The notes below the pieces were generated by a model. The model did not search any database. It was not told where the DNA came from and worked only from the letters and a program-made list of their open reading frames with translations. Source: Deinococcus cellulosilyticus NBRC 106333 = KACC 11606 (lineage in GTDB: Bacteria > Deinococcota > Deinococci > Deinococcales > Deinococcaceae). From it: 64,000 nt of DNA. The translations under genes and the position numbers were made by a program. How positions within the stretch are numbered: position 1 is the first letter of the stretch; the number at the start of each line of letters is the position of its first letter. Below are positions 8,524-17,659 of the stretch, in pieces. The DNA lies in the NCBI RefSeq assembly GCF_007990775.1, contig NZ_BJXB01000012.1, positions 1 through 64,000 on the forward strand, in the 5' to 3' direction.

Positions 8524-9830
8524 GGGGCACCTCCGGCAGATCCATCCAGTTTCAGGCGCACCAGCATCACCTGTTTGCCCTCCACCGATTCCACCCTGAG
8601 GGTGACCCCAGGAAAATTCAGCACGGTGCCCACTTCGGGGACCTGTTCGAATTCAGACCACACCAGACCGCTGATGGTGTAGGCGTCCTCGTCGGGGAGG
8701 TTCATGTCAAGCTGGTTGTTGACCGTGTGAATCGAGACATCTCCCCGCACCAGAAAATCATTGCCCTGCCTGCGGATGGCGGTTTCCTCGGCATCGAATT
8801 CGTCCTGCAGTTCTCCGAAGACCTCCTCGAAGATGTCTTCTAACGTCAGCAGGCCACTGATTCCGCCGAATTCATCGGTGAGGATCACCAGGTCTTTGCG
8901 TTGCTGTTTCATCTGGTCCCAGGCATCCCGCACGTTCAGCACATCTGGAACGAAGTACACCGGGTGCAGCAGGTGCCGGATCGAGTCCTGTGGACCGTTC
9001 TGCAGGTCCAGAAACAGATCCCGGACATTCAGAATCCCAATGATGCGGTCAATGTTCTCCTCAAACACCGGAAAGCGGGTGAAAGGGGTCTGGACCACTT
9101 CATCCATGACCTCCTGGGTGGAGCGGTTCACGTCCAGGGCCGTCATGCGCACCCTCGGGACCATCACTTCACGCACACTCTTGTCTTCGAGGCTGAAGAC
9201 CCCACGCAGGAGTTGCTGCTCGTCCTGATCGATGAGGCCGCCACGGGCACTTTCCTGAAACAGGATCTCGAGTTCCTCAGGAGAGTGGACATGCCCGTGC
9301 TCCAGGGTGGGCTGCATGCCCATGCGCCTGAGCAGAAATCCAGCAGAACCATTGAACAGGTGAATCAGGGGCGTGAAGAGCCACACCGAAACCTGCATGG
9401 GTTTCAGGGTGATGAGGGAAATCTGCTCCGGGTACCGGATGGCAACCGTCTTGGGAAGAAGCTCTCCAAGGACCACCTGAAGCGCGGTCAGCGCGACAAG
9501 CACAATCAGGGTGGCAATGGTGGCTGCTGCTGCCACATCCCCAAACAAAGGCGTAAGCACCGGGGTGAGCTGTGCCTGTCCGTAAGCACCCACCACCAGG
9601 CTCGACAGGGTGATCCCGATCTGGCAGGCCGCCACATACCGGTCCAGTTCTGCAGGGCTGTTCAGCACATCCAGAAGCTGGGATGCCGGACGGTTTCCGT
9701 CATGGACCATTTCCACCAGACGGCTTCTGCGGCTGGACACCAGACCAAACTCGGCGGCAACATAAAGGGCGTTCAGGGCCACCATCAGGACCACCACGAC
9801 CAGCACCAGCACGGTGTTTATGACGACCAC
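8520..9830 (-). CDS. CNNM/CBS/CorC-domain membrane protein (hemolysin family)
   Basis: Full-length member of the HlyC/CorC family, 436 residues. It has the CNNM transmembrane domain (residues about 1-190; LVVVVLMVALNALYVAAEFGL, ACQIGITLSSLVVGAYGQAQL), a CBS pair (about 200-330; VMVPRVRMTALDV, TDEFGGISGLLTLEDIFEEVFGELQDEFD) and a C-terminal CorC_HlyC domain (about 345-430; FLVRGDVSIHTVNNQL...DAYTISGLVWSEF). Proteins of this type act in Mg2+/Co2+ homeostasis at the inner membrane. It is the first gene of a two-gene operon with the shorter paralogue at 7444. Confidence 0.92.
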   Translation of the reverse strand: MVVINTVLVLVVVVLMVALNALYVAAEFGLVSSRRSRLVEMVHDGNRPASQLLDVLNSPAELDRYVAACQIGITLSSLVVGAYGQAQLTPVLTPLFGDVAAAATIATLIVLVALTALQVVLGELLPKTVAIRYPEQISLITLKPMQVSVWLFTPLIHLFNGSAGFLLRRMGMQPTLEHGHVHSPEELEILFQESARGGLIDQDEQQLLRGVFSLEDKSVREVMVPRVRMTALDVNRSTQEVMDEVVQTPFTRFPVFEENIDRIIGILNVRDLFLDLQNGPQDSIRHLLHPVYFVPDVLNVRDAWDQMKQQRKDLVILTDEFGGISGLLTLEDIFEEVFGELQDEFDAEETAIRRQGNDFLVRGDVSIHTVNNQLDMNLPDEDAYTISGLVWSEFEQVPEVGTVLNFPGVTLRVESVEGKQVMLVRLKLDGSAGGAP

Positions 9831-9949
9831 CTCGAAAGAACATCAAAAAAAGACAGCGTCGACCACGGGGGGTCCTCATCTGTCCGGTCAGACCAGAGTT
9901 TCATATTAATGTCCAAGTATAGGGATTTCACAGGGTCAGTGCAAGAAAA

Positions 9950-10342
9950 TCAGGATGCAATGGGGGCGTATTTCACAAGGTCGGACTCGACCCGGACGAG
10001 CAATTCACGCAGGGAACGGGGCCGCAAGATGATGTCCTCCACCCCGAAACGCCTGATCCATTCGCTGACTTCTTCCTGCCTGAGGCCAGAAACCACAATG
10101 ACAGGTGTGTTCGGATGGCGTTCCCGGCAGGCTTTGAGGATCTGGAAGGCCCGGTCCAGACGCACCCCCAGGTCCAGCAGGATCACATCAAAGGGCTCTT
10201 CCTGTTCCAGGACCGTCTGGGCCTCCTCCGGGTCACTGACCTCATGCACCAGATAGCCCAGCTGGTTCACGAAACGCCTGAGCATCATGGCCTGCACCGC
10301 CTCGTTCTGAAACATCAATATGCGTTGGGAAAGATTTTTCAT
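9950..10342 (-). CDS. Stand-alone receiver-like protein with degenerate active site
   Basis: Response-regulator receiver fold of 130 residues without an output domain. The phospho-acceptor Asp is present at about residue 57 (VILLDLGV) and the switch Ser at 85 (VIVVSGL). The acidic pair after strand 1 is missing (ILMFQNEAV instead of a DD/ED motif) and the conserved Lys is Arg (LRPRS, about 107). Mg2+-dependent phosphorylation may therefore be weak or absent. Start ATG 10342 follows GAGGAG; a longer reading to 10384 has no ribosome site. No kinase gene is adjacent. Confidence 0.8.
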   Translation of the reverse strand: MKNLSQRILMFQNEAVQAMMLRRFVNQLGYLVHEVSDPEEAQTVLEQEEPFDVILLDLGVRLDRAFQILKACRERHPNTPVIVVSGLRQEEVSEWIRRFGVEDIILRPRSLRELLVRVESDLVKYAPIAS

Positions 10343-10645
10343 CTCTGGCTCCTCGTTCTGTATGATTTCAGGTGCACTGCACAATCAGGTGATGCCGGGG
10401 CAAAACGGACTTCACAAAACATCCCGGGTCAGAGTAGAAAAATAAAGGTCATTTTGAACCCTGGCGGAGAAGAACAAAGTTGTGCGGGGAAAACCATGCT
10501 CATTGTCGGTGATTTTGCGTTTTGAGACTGTACCAGATGACAAAAATCGGCCTTCATTTTTCATAAGCTGTGGTTCAGATGGGTCTTGGTCCGGCTTCAG
10601 GTGGCCTGTCTGCATGTCGTTGCAACAGCAAACACCTTCCCGTGT

Positions 10646-10651
10646 TACCCT
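10646..10651 (+). promoter_or_regulatory. -10 box for a leaderless M23 gene
   Basis: TACCCT fits TAnnnT and ends exactly 6 nt before ATG 10658, the spacing seen at several other genes here. No Shine-Dalgarno site is present. Confidence 0.5.
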
Positions 10652-10657
10652 CCGTGA

Positions 10658-12427
10658 ATGGAGCGGAGCGCAAGGCGTGGGGATGGAGCAAAATTCTCCG
10701 TTGGTTTTCGCAGGATCAGGAGGCGCACCTGGGAACCTGTGCCATCCATTCGCGTTTCCCTGCAAAGCATCTCCTTGCTGGTGCTGGCCCTGGGCATGTC
10801 TGCAGCGGCCCACAGTGGAACACCCCTGAAAGACAGCCAGTTGCCGAAACCCTCCGGGCTTTTCGGCCTGCCTTTTGCAGGCCCTGCTGGCCCGGACACC
10901 TGGATGGTCGGTCAGGTGTATGGGAACACCACCGGAGCCTACCGCATGCGCAACACCGATTACCGTTCTGGTCAGGGCATCCATTTCGGGCTGGACCTTG
11001 CAGCACCCTGCGGCACGCCTGTCCTGGCCATCGGAACTGGGGTGGTGCAGGAAGTGGACGGCCCTCACGGATCTCCACCCCACAATCTGGTGATTGACCA
11101 CGGGAATGGCCTATCGAGCCTGTATGGTCACCTGCTCAAAAAACCCACCCTGAAAGTGGGGCAGCGGGTGAAGAGGGGACAGGTGGTGGCGGTCAGTGGA
11201 GACAGTGAGTTGACCTGCCACAGTTCCCAGCATCTGCATCTGGAGATCAGAGACACCAGCCACATGCGTTTCTTCAATCCCACCCAATACATCCAGGCAG
11301 ATTGGGACACACTTTACCTGCAGGGGGCTTTCTACCGGGGATTTCAGCGGGATCTGGGCAACATGCGCAAATGGCAGTTTCCAGAAGACCAGCCTCAGGT
11401 TTTCCGGGGAGGTCCACTGCTGAACCAATTTGACCTCAGCTGGCCTCCCGATCAGGCCCAGCACACACCCCAGCAGGGGGTGTTTGCAGGATACCAGCCT
11501 GTGAAGATCGAATGGCCCGGCAAAGAAATCCGTCTGACCTCTGGAGGGTGCTGTGTGCAGCCTGAGTTCACCCCGGACAGCAGTCGGGTGATGTTCATGG
11601 ACAGACCCGACACAAAAAGCCCACTGGGCTGGTATGCCGTGCAGCCTCAGGGCAAGCCGCAGGCCCTGCTGCCTCTGGGGTGGTACAGCCCGGACCTCCA
11701 GCAGCAGGTGTTGCCGGGAGCCCTTTTCATGCATCCCCAGCACCCGGAGCAGGAAGGTCTTGTGCACACGGTTCCCGCAGGGGTGGGTGAGGTGTTCTGG
11801 GCTCCAGACGGCAGCAGCTTTGCCTGGAACGAAATTGAAGAGAAAGGAACCAGTGACGTGTGGCCCAGCACCCTTCAGCTCTCCAGTTCCCAATCCAGTT
11901 CATTCAAACCTGTCACCCTGTATGGGGGGTACGCTGGTGGGGTCAGAGGCTTTCTGGACAGGGACACCCTGATTGTGGTGGGCCGCAAGGCCCTTCAGCA
12001 AAAGCTGCAGACGATGTACACCCTGAACCTGCACACCCAGCAGACCCGCACCCTGGAAACTGCCCAGGAAATCCGTGGTGTGAGCATCAGCAAGAATGGT
12101 AAATGGGTTGCCTACTTGCTGTCTTTCAGCCCGCATCACAAAAACGGCCTGTTTGTGGTGAACCGCGAGGGAAGAAGGTTGCAGGTGCCCGGATTTGGCT
12201 CCTACCGCTGGAAGGACGAAGACACCCTGCTGCTGGTTCCCATGAAAGACACCCCCCAGAGGCACACGGTGCATCACTGGACGGTGGGAGACCCCGAACT
12301 CCGACCTCTGGTGCAACTGTCCGGCAAAATCAGCAATGACCAGTGGGTGGTGTCTCCAGATGGGAAAAATCTGGCTTATGTGCAAAGCCAGGACCACAAC
12401 ATTTACGGTTTGAAGCTTCCAGAGTGA
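10658..12427 (+). CDS. Secreted M23 peptidase with C-terminal beta-propeller-like region
   Basis: Exported protein of 589 residues. After a basic N-region and a hydrophobic signal segment (about 34-51) comes a LytM/M23 zinc peptidase domain: H109 and D113 (IHFGLDLAAP) and His-x-His at 192-194 (QHLHLEIRD) are the expected metal ligands. M23 enzymes cut peptidoglycan cross-bridges. Residues about 280-589 contain TolB/WD40-like blades (EFTPDSSRVMFMD, FWAPDGSSFAWNE, GVSISKNGKWVAYLLS, WVVSPDGKNLAYVQS), an unusual partner for M23. ATG 10658 is supported by a -10 box at leaderless spacing. GTG 10739 would give a shorter signal peptide and remains possible. Confidence 0.83.
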   Translation: MERSARRGDGAKFSVGFRRIRRRTWEPVPSIRVSLQSISLLVLALGMSAAAHSGTPLKDSQLPKPSGLFGLPFAGPAGPDTWMVGQVYGNTTGAYRMRNTDYRSGQGIHFGLDLAAPCGTPVLAIGTGVVQEVDGPHGSPPHNLVIDHGNGLSSLYGHLLKKPTLKVGQRVKRGQVVAVSGDSELTCHSSQHLHLEIRDTSHMRFFNPTQYIQADWDTLYLQGAFYRGFQRDLGNMRKWQFPEDQPQVFRGGPLLNQFDLSWPPDQAQHTPQQGVFAGYQPVKIEWPGKEIRLTSGGCCVQPEFTPDSSRVMFMDRPDTKSPLGWYAVQPQGKPQALLPLGWYSPDLQQQVLPGALFMHPQHPEQEGLVHTVPAGVGEVFWAPDGSSFAWNEIEEKGTSDVWPSTLQLSSSQSSSFKPVTLYGGYAGGVRGFLDRDTLIVVGRKALQQKLQTMYTLNLHTQQTRTLETAQEIRGVSISKNGKWVAYLLSFSPHHKNGLFVVNREGRRLQVPGFGSYRWKDEDTLLLVPMKDTPQRHTVHHWTVGDPELRPLVQLSGKISNDQWVVSPDGKNLAYVQSQDHNIYGLKLPE

Positions 12428-12547
12428 ACCAGATCGGTGAGGGGCATGTCCGGTTTCAGGCTGATGGGCTGGCCTCGACAGGTGGGAGCCTGGGCCACCA
12501 GAAAAAACCCTGCATTTGCAGGATCTGAGGGTGCAACAGACCAGGGC

Positions 12548-14299
12548 TCAGCGGTACAGTTCAGGAAAATCCGGGACCAATCGACCATAGATCCAGCTTT
12601 CCAGAAAAGCCTTCAGGTCTGTCTTTCCTGAGGCTTTGACCACCGTCTGGATGAAGTCTTCACTGCTGGCATTGCTGAATTTGTAGGTGTTGTAATACAC
12701 CTTCAGAATGCGACGGAATTCTGCATCTCCCAGACGGTAGCGCAGAGCGTGCAGGACCAGAGCCCCCCTCTGGTAGGCCCGCTGGCTGAACAGTTCCTCC
12801 CGTTCTTTGATGTAAGGAGGTTTCATCTGCTGGGTCCTGTTGCGGGTGTGGCGGGTTTTCAGGAAGGCTTTCAGGTCGGCTTCCCTGGGATACTGGTAGA
12901 GGTCCTGAAAGAAGGTGGCGAAGCCTTCATTGAGCCACAGGTCCGACCAGGTTTTGGGGGTGATGCTGTTCCCGAACCACTGGTGGGAAAATTCATGCAG
13001 AAATCCCCAGTCTTTGAGGGGCCTGTTCGGGAAGGTGGAGAGGGTCTGGGTTTCCAGGGCGTAAGGGGTGGGATGCTCCGTGAAAATCACCCCGTATTCC
13101 TTGAAGGGGTAAGGTCCAGCCCAGCTTTCCATGAAACGCATCATGTCGGGCAGTTTGGCAAGTTCTGCTGCCTGAAAGGTTTTCGAGATGCCCACTGGAC
13201 GGTAATTCCGGACCTGCACTCCGCCATTCAGGGTGGAGCGTTCAACATTGTACTGGTTGATGTGCACGGTGGTCAGGTAGGTGGCCATCGGCTCAATACT
13301 CTGGTAGGTGTAGGTGGTCTGGTTGCCCGTGTTCCTGCTGCCCTGAGCTGTGCCATTGAAGACGGCCAGGTACTTCGAGGGCACGGTGATGCTGACCTTG
13401 AAGGTGGCCTTGTCACTGGGGTGGTCGTTCCCAGGGAACCAGGTCATGGCCCCATTTGGCTCGTTCAGCACGAAAATGCCATTTTTGTGCTTTTTCCAGC
13501 CAATCCCATCTTCATAGGTTTCACCCGGTTCCAGCACAGGTCTGGGCACCCCACTGTAGGCAATGTCCAGGGTAATGGAAGTGTTTCTGGGCACCGTCTT
13601 TCCAAGCTGGATGGTCACTTTGCGGCTCTGCTGATCGAATTTGAGAGAGGTGTTCCCCTGTTTGACACTGCTGATCTTCAGGCCATAGAAGGCCAGATGG
13701 ATGCGGCTGACCGTCTGGGTGGTTTTCAGCTGAATGCTGGCGGTGGCGTCCAGCTGATTCTGCTCTGGCTTCACCCGCAAATCCAGGGTGTAGTTCTGCA
13801 CATCGATGTTGGGATCAAGCGAATCGGGATAGAGGGTTTCCGGGTTGGGATTGCCTGAAGCCTGCTGGGGTGCCGTGGATTGAGGTTCAGAAGGCTGCGG
13901 AGATTCCACCCTGGGTTCTGTGGTGGGGTTGCTGGGAACGGCACTGCCAGATCCCTCTTTCGGCAGGTCCACAATCAGGCGGGCTGCCATGCCACCACTG
14001 GCAGGCAGATATGAGACCATCGGCATCTGGGTGTAGGTGGGCGCAAAAACCAGTTGCAGGGTGGTGGAGGTGCTGGAGTAATTTTGAATGAAGGGCAAAC
14101 CCAGGCTGCGGTTTTCCACAGGCAGCACGGCCTTCTGAAATTCAATGGTCAGGCTGCCTTGCGCATTTTTCACCTGATAGGTGCTGTCCGTTCCCAGATC
14201 GAAAACCAGACGGTATTTGTCAGGGTGTTCTCCGATGCGGGGAGCCGCCTGACTGACCGCCAGGGTCAGGGCTGCAATCAGTGCAAAAGGTTTAAACAT
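12548..14299 (-). CDS. AMIN-domain M1 family zinc metallopeptidase, secreted
   Basis: Exported aminopeptidase-like enzyme of 583 residues. A signal peptide (MFKPFALIAALTLAVSQAA) is followed by an AMIN-like beta domain (about 20-125: YRLVFDLGTDSTYQVKNAQ...), which often directs proteins to cell-wall structures, and a Pro/Ser/Gln-rich linker (about 130-170). The M1 catalytic region has GAMTWFPGNDHPSDKATF and the zinc motif HEFSHQWFGN (His about 433 and 437) with the third ligand in LNEGFATF. It lacks the C-terminal helical domain of large M1 enzymes. Start ATG 14299 follows AAGGAGAAGG. It is convergent with the M23 gene. Confidence 0.88.
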   Translation of the reverse strand: MFKPFALIAALTLAVSQAAPRIGEHPDKYRLVFDLGTDSTYQVKNAQGSLTIEFQKAVLPVENRSLGLPFIQNYSSTSTTLQLVFAPTYTQMPMVSYLPASGGMAARLIVDLPKEGSGSAVPSNPTTEPRVESPQPSEPQSTAPQQASGNPNPETLYPDSLDPNIDVQNYTLDLRVKPEQNQLDATASIQLKTTQTVSRIHLAFYGLKISSVKQGNTSLKFDQQSRKVTIQLGKTVPRNTSITLDIAYSGVPRPVLEPGETYEDGIGWKKHKNGIFVLNEPNGAMTWFPGNDHPSDKATFKVSITVPSKYLAVFNGTAQGSRNTGNQTTYTYQSIEPMATYLTTVHINQYNVERSTLNGGVQVRNYRPVGISKTFQAAELAKLPDMMRFMESWAGPYPFKEYGVIFTEHPTPYALETQTLSTFPNRPLKDWGFLHEFSHQWFGNSITPKTWSDLWLNEGFATFFQDLYQYPREADLKAFLKTRHTRNRTQQMKPPYIKEREELFSQRAYQRGALVLHALRYRLGDAEFRRILKVYYNTYKFSNASSEDFIQTVVKASGKTDLKAFLESWIYGRLVPDFPELYR

Positions 14300-14456
14300 T
14301 CCTTCTCCTTCAGTGGGCAGCCTGAGGTGAGGTACGAACACACCTGGAGGCCACCATCAGCAGAGTGTAACATCAGGTTTACATTCGGAAGGCAGGATGT
14401 CTGGGCCATCCCCAGGGTGAACGCAAAGCCGCTGATGGGTCGGTGTCCTTGCGGAA

Positions 14457-14622
14457 AGCCGTCAGCCCTCAGCTTTCAGCCGTCAGCAACACAACTTCGC
14501 TTTCACTTCAGCCAGACCAGACGAAAATTTGACCTTCCAACACAGTGAAAATCTTTCTGTGGCCTGTTGCGAAAGCATCAAGACCTCTTTTGCTGATCGC
14601 TGAAAGCTGACCGCTGAGCGCT
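14457..14622. repeat. Inverted pair of TCAGCnn heptanucleotide arrays
   Basis: Two 32-bp arms (14457-14488 and 14591-14622) are inverted copies matching at 26 of 32 positions. The mismatches fall on the two variable bases between invariant TCAGC blocks. About 100 bp lie between the arms, with a smaller inverted match GCTTTC/GAAAGC. The element fills most of the 378-bp gap between the M1 peptidase and mntH; the rest of the gap shows no gene. Confidence 0.75.
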
Positions 14623-14677
14623 CTACACCAACTGCATGGCCAGACTTTGGGCTGACCCTGATGGCTGTTGAGGGGGT

Positions 14678-16045
14678 TCAGCCCCCGCTTTTGACGACCC
14701 CGAAAGTCACCAGCAACAGGTAGATGTTGAGAGCGGCAATGATCACTCCAGCGGTCCAGCCGAGGACTTTCAGCCAGGTGGGACTCACAAAAATGCCCAT
14801 TTTGCGGCGGTCCGAGGTGAAGATCAACAGGGGGAAGACTGCAAAGGACAGTTGCAGGCTCAGGATGACCTGGGAGAGCACCAGCAGGTCTGTCACCCCT
14901 TTGGCCCCGTACAGGTAGGTGACAATCACTGCAGGTGTCACAGCGATGAGTCGGGTGATCAGCCTGCGAATCCAGGGTTTGATCCTGAAGTTCAGGAAGC
15001 CTTCCATCACGATCTGGCCGCTGAGGGTTCCGGTGATGGTGGCGTTCTGTCCACAGGCAAGCAGGGCCACCCCGAACAGGGTGCTGGCAACCGCAGTGCC
15101 CAGCATGGGCGAGAGGAGTTCATAGACCTGGGTGATTTCAACGATGTTGGTGCGGCCACTCCTGTAGAAGACACTGGCTGCCAGGATCAGCATGGCCGAG
15201 TTCACCAGCAGGGCCAGCATCAGGGAAATCACGGTGTCCAGGGTGGCAAACTTGATGGCTTCTTTTTTTCCGGATTCAGTGCGCTTGAAGGCACGGGTCT
15301 GGACCAGACTGGAATGCAGGTACAGGTTGTGGGGCATGACCGTGGCCCCCAGAATGCCAATGGCGATGTAGAGCATTTCAGGGTTGGTGAGGATCTGGGC
15401 ACTCGGGACGTAACCTTTCAGCACCGCACTCCACTCGGGTTTCGCCAGCAACATCTCAATGCCGAAACACAGAAAGATGGTGACCATCAGGGTGATGACA
15501 AAAGCCTCCAGCCAGCGGAACCCCCTGTTCTGCAGGGCAAGCAGCAACAGCACATCGAATGCCGTGAGGATCAGGCCCCACATCAGGGGAAGACCAAAGA
15601 GCAGGTTCAGGGCCACTGCTGCCCCGATCAGTTCTGCCAGATCGGTGGCCGCAATGGCAATCTCGGCAAGTATCCACAGGAAAATGGAAACGGGCTTCGA
15701 GTAATGGTCGCGGCAGGCCTGCGCAAGGTCCCGCCCAGTCGCGATGCCCAGCCTGACTGAGAGGGTCTGCAAAAGGATGGCCATCAGGTTGGAAATCAGG
15801 ATCACACTCAGCAGGGCAAAGGCGAACTTTGATCCTCCTGCGAGGTTGGTGGCCCAGTTTCCAGGGTCCATGTAACCCACAGCAACCAGTGCACCCGGTC
15901 CCACGTAAGCCAGGAATTTCCTCCAGGGTGGGCGGTGGTCATGCACGGGAATGGTGCTGTGTGCCTCTGAAAGGGAAGCTGTGGAGTTCTCCTGTTTCCA
16001 TCCAGAGTCTGGTGGGTTCTGCTGCGAATTGGAATTGGTGCGCAT
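14678..16045 (-). CDS. mntH: Nramp-family Mn2+/divalent metal transporter
   Basis: Proton-coupled divalent metal importer of 455 residues in the cytoplasmic membrane with about 11 hydrophobic helices. The metal-binding motifs are present: DPGN at about 60-63 in helix 1 and MPHN at about 236 in helix 6. The cytosolic N-terminus is about 40 residues long and polar. Start ATG 16045 follows TGAGGA. In Deinococcus, Nramp-driven Mn accumulation supports radiation and oxidation resistance (known for the genus). Its promoter carries a DtxR-like palindrome between -35 and -10, so Mn-dependent repression is expected. Confidence 0.95.
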   Translation of the reverse strand: MRTNSNSQQNPPDSGWKQENSTASLSEAHSTIPVHDHRPPWRKFLAYVGPGALVAVGYMDPGNWATNLAGGSKFAFALLSVILISNLMAILLQTLSVRLGIATGRDLAQACRDHYSKPVSIFLWILAEIAIAATDLAELIGAAVALNLLFGLPLMWGLILTAFDVLLLLALQNRGFRWLEAFVITLMVTIFLCFGIEMLLAKPEWSAVLKGYVPSAQILTNPEMLYIAIGILGATVMPHNLYLHSSLVQTRAFKRTESGKKEAIKFATLDTVISLMLALLVNSAMLILAASVFYRSGRTNIVEITQVYELLSPMLGTAVASTLFGVALLACGQNATITGTLSGQIVMEGFLNFRIKPWIRRLITRLIAVTPAVIVTYLYGAKGVTDLLVLSQVILSLQLSFAVFPLLIFTSDRRKMGIFVSPTWLKVLGWTAGVIIAALNIYLLLVTFGVVKSGG

Positions 16046-16109
16046 GACGTTCCTCAATTTCTGCACCTGCACAGGACCACTTTCCGTAGCCTTGCAGGAT
16101 TCCAGTGGT

Positions 16110-16138
16110 ATTATTAGGCGTGCCTAAATTTTTTTCAA
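16110..16138 (-). promoter_or_regulatory. mntH promoter with DtxR/MntR-type operator
   Basis: On the minus strand: -35 TTGAAA (16138-16133), a 17-bp spacer, -10 AATAAT (16115-16110). The spacer and -10 contain TTAGGC-n2-GCCTAA (16114-16127), an inverted repeat of the DtxR/metalloregulator type. A bound repressor would block RNA polymerase directly. Confidence 0.75.
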
Positions 16139-16229
16139 TACGCACTAAAGATTAGCCTCGACTGAAACCACAGAGAGGCCCATTATGGCCTCCCTGTGGG
16201 TGTGTTTCAGTGTCAAAAATACAAAAGGT

Positions 16230-16940
16230 TCAGAATGCCAGATAGGCCTGCTGCACCTCAGGATCATCCAGCAGGGCCTGTCCAGAACCGCTGCGAACAA
16301 CCTGACCGTTTTCCAGGACGTAAGCCTGATCGGCAAGCTGCAGGCTCTGGCGCACGTTCTGTTCAACAAGCAGCACCCCCACCCCCTGCCTGTTGATCTC
16401 TTTGAGGGCCGAAAAAACCACCTTGGTCAGCAGTGGGCTCAGGCCCAGCGAGGGTTCATCCACCAGCAGCACCTTTGGCAGGGCCATCATGGCCCGTGCG
16501 ATGGCCACCATCTGCTGCTCCCCTCCTGAAAGGGTTCCCGAAAGCTGGCTCTTGCGTTCTTCCAGCCTGGGAAAGAGGTCATACACCCTGCGCAGGGTCT
16601 GGTCTTTCACCTGCCATGCTGCAGTGCGCACCTGGGCACCCAGTTCCAGGTTCTCCTGCACCGTCATGCCAGGAAAAAGCTGTCTGCCTTCTGGCACATG
16701 CCCGAGGCCCTGCTGGACCCGCTGGGCACTGGGCATTCTGGAGATGTCCTGGCCCTCCAGCAGCATTTGCCCGCCCTTCAGGGGGATCAGGCCACTCACC
16801 GCACGGAGGGTGGTGGTCTTCCCTGCCCCGTTTGCACCAATCAGGGCCACAAACTGACCCGCTTCAACGGTGAGGGTCACATCCCAGAGCACCTGGATTT
16901 TGCCGTAGGCTGCCTGCAGGCTGCGAAGTTCCAGCTTCAT
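16230..16940 (-). CDS. livF: Branched-chain amino-acid-type ABC transporter ATPase LivF
   Basis: ATP-hydrolysing subunit, 236 residues. Walker A GANGAGKTT (about 36), signature LSGGEQQMVAIARAMM (about 137), Walker B VLLVDEPSLGLSP (about 160). The C-terminus NGQVVRSGSGQALLDDPEVQQAYL is typical of LivF. Its start overlaps livG by 4 bp. It is the last gene of the liv-type operon. Confidence 0.92.
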   Translation of the reverse strand: MKLELRSLQAAYGKIQVLWDVTLTVEAGQFVALIGANGAGKTTTLRAVSGLIPLKGGQMLLEGQDISRMPSAQRVQQGLGHVPEGRQLFPGMTVQENLELGAQVRTAAWQVKDQTLRRVYDLFPRLEERKSQLSGTLSGGEQQMVAIARAMMALPKVLLVDEPSLGLSPLLTKVVFSALKEINRQGVGVLLVEQNVRQSLQLADQAYVLENGQVVRSGSGQALLDDPEVQQAYLAF

Positions 16941-17659
16941 GCGCCCTCCTCTCCCAGGTAGGCTGCAACGACCCTGGGATCACGCACCACACTCTGGTAC
17001 GTCCCTTCTGCAAGCTTTGACCCGTACTCCATCACCACCACCCGATCTGCCAGGTCGCGCACGACAGGCATCACATGCTCGATGAACAGCACACTCACCC
17101 CACTGTCTCTGACGCTTTTGACCAGTTGCACGGCGTCCTGGGCCTCATTCGGACGCAGCCCTGCCATCACCTCGTCAAGCAGCAGCACACTGGGACGGGT
17201 GGCCAGCGCACGGGCCACCTCCAGACGTTTGTCTTGCATCAGGGTCAGGTCGTGGGCGTTCTTGTGGGCATGCTGCTCAAGTCCTGTCAGGTGCAGCACC
17301 TGCTCCGTGTGCTTCCAGGCCTCTGCCTTGCTCACCCCATGCTTGCCGAACATCGCCCCGACCATCACGTTCTCGAACACCGTCATTTCCAGAAAAGGCC
17401 GCACCACCTGAAACGCCCGGCCAATTCCCAGATGACAGCGCCTTTCGGGTGTCGCACGGGTGATGTCGTGACCAGCAAGGGTGATCTGGCCCGCATCTGG
17501 CAGAAAAAGACCAGAGAGCAAATTCAGCAGTGTGGTCTTCCCTGCCCCGTTCGGACCGATCACGGCCAGGATCTCTCCCTGATCGAGGTGCAAACCCATG
17601 TCCTTCACAGCCATCAAACCCCCGAAGGACTTCTGAAGGCCCCTCACTTCCAGAATCAT
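16937..17659 (-). CDS. livG: Branched-chain amino-acid-type ABC transporter ATPase LivG
   Basis: Second ATPase, 240 residues, pairing with LivF on the LivH/LivM channel. Walker A GPNGAGKTTLLNLLSG, the LivG block GIGRAFQVVRPFLEMTVFENVMVG and Walker B VLLLDEVMAGLRPNEA are visible. The signature region reads LTLMQDKRLEVARALA, with LSxGxQ replaced by LTLMQDKR, an unusual loss of the canonical LSGGQ. It overlaps livM and livF by 4 bp at each end. Confidence 0.92.
   Translation of the reverse strand: MILEVRGLQKSFGGLMAVKDMGLHLDQGEILAVIGPNGAGKTTLLNLLSGLFLPDAGQITLAGHDITRATPERRCHLGIGRAFQVVRPFLEMTVFENVMVGAMFGKHGVSKAEAWKHTEQVLHLTGLEQHAHKNAHDLTLMQDKRLEVARALATRPSVLLLDEVMAGLRPNEAQDAVQLVKSVRDSGVSVLFIEHVMPVVRDLADRVVVMEYGSKLAEGTYQSVVRDPRVVAAYLGEEGA

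Noticed and set aside
8901..10256. Plus-strand frame of 451 codons
   Set aside because: Antisense to the CNNM and receiver genes, His/Gln-rich shadow, no ribosome site and no homology.
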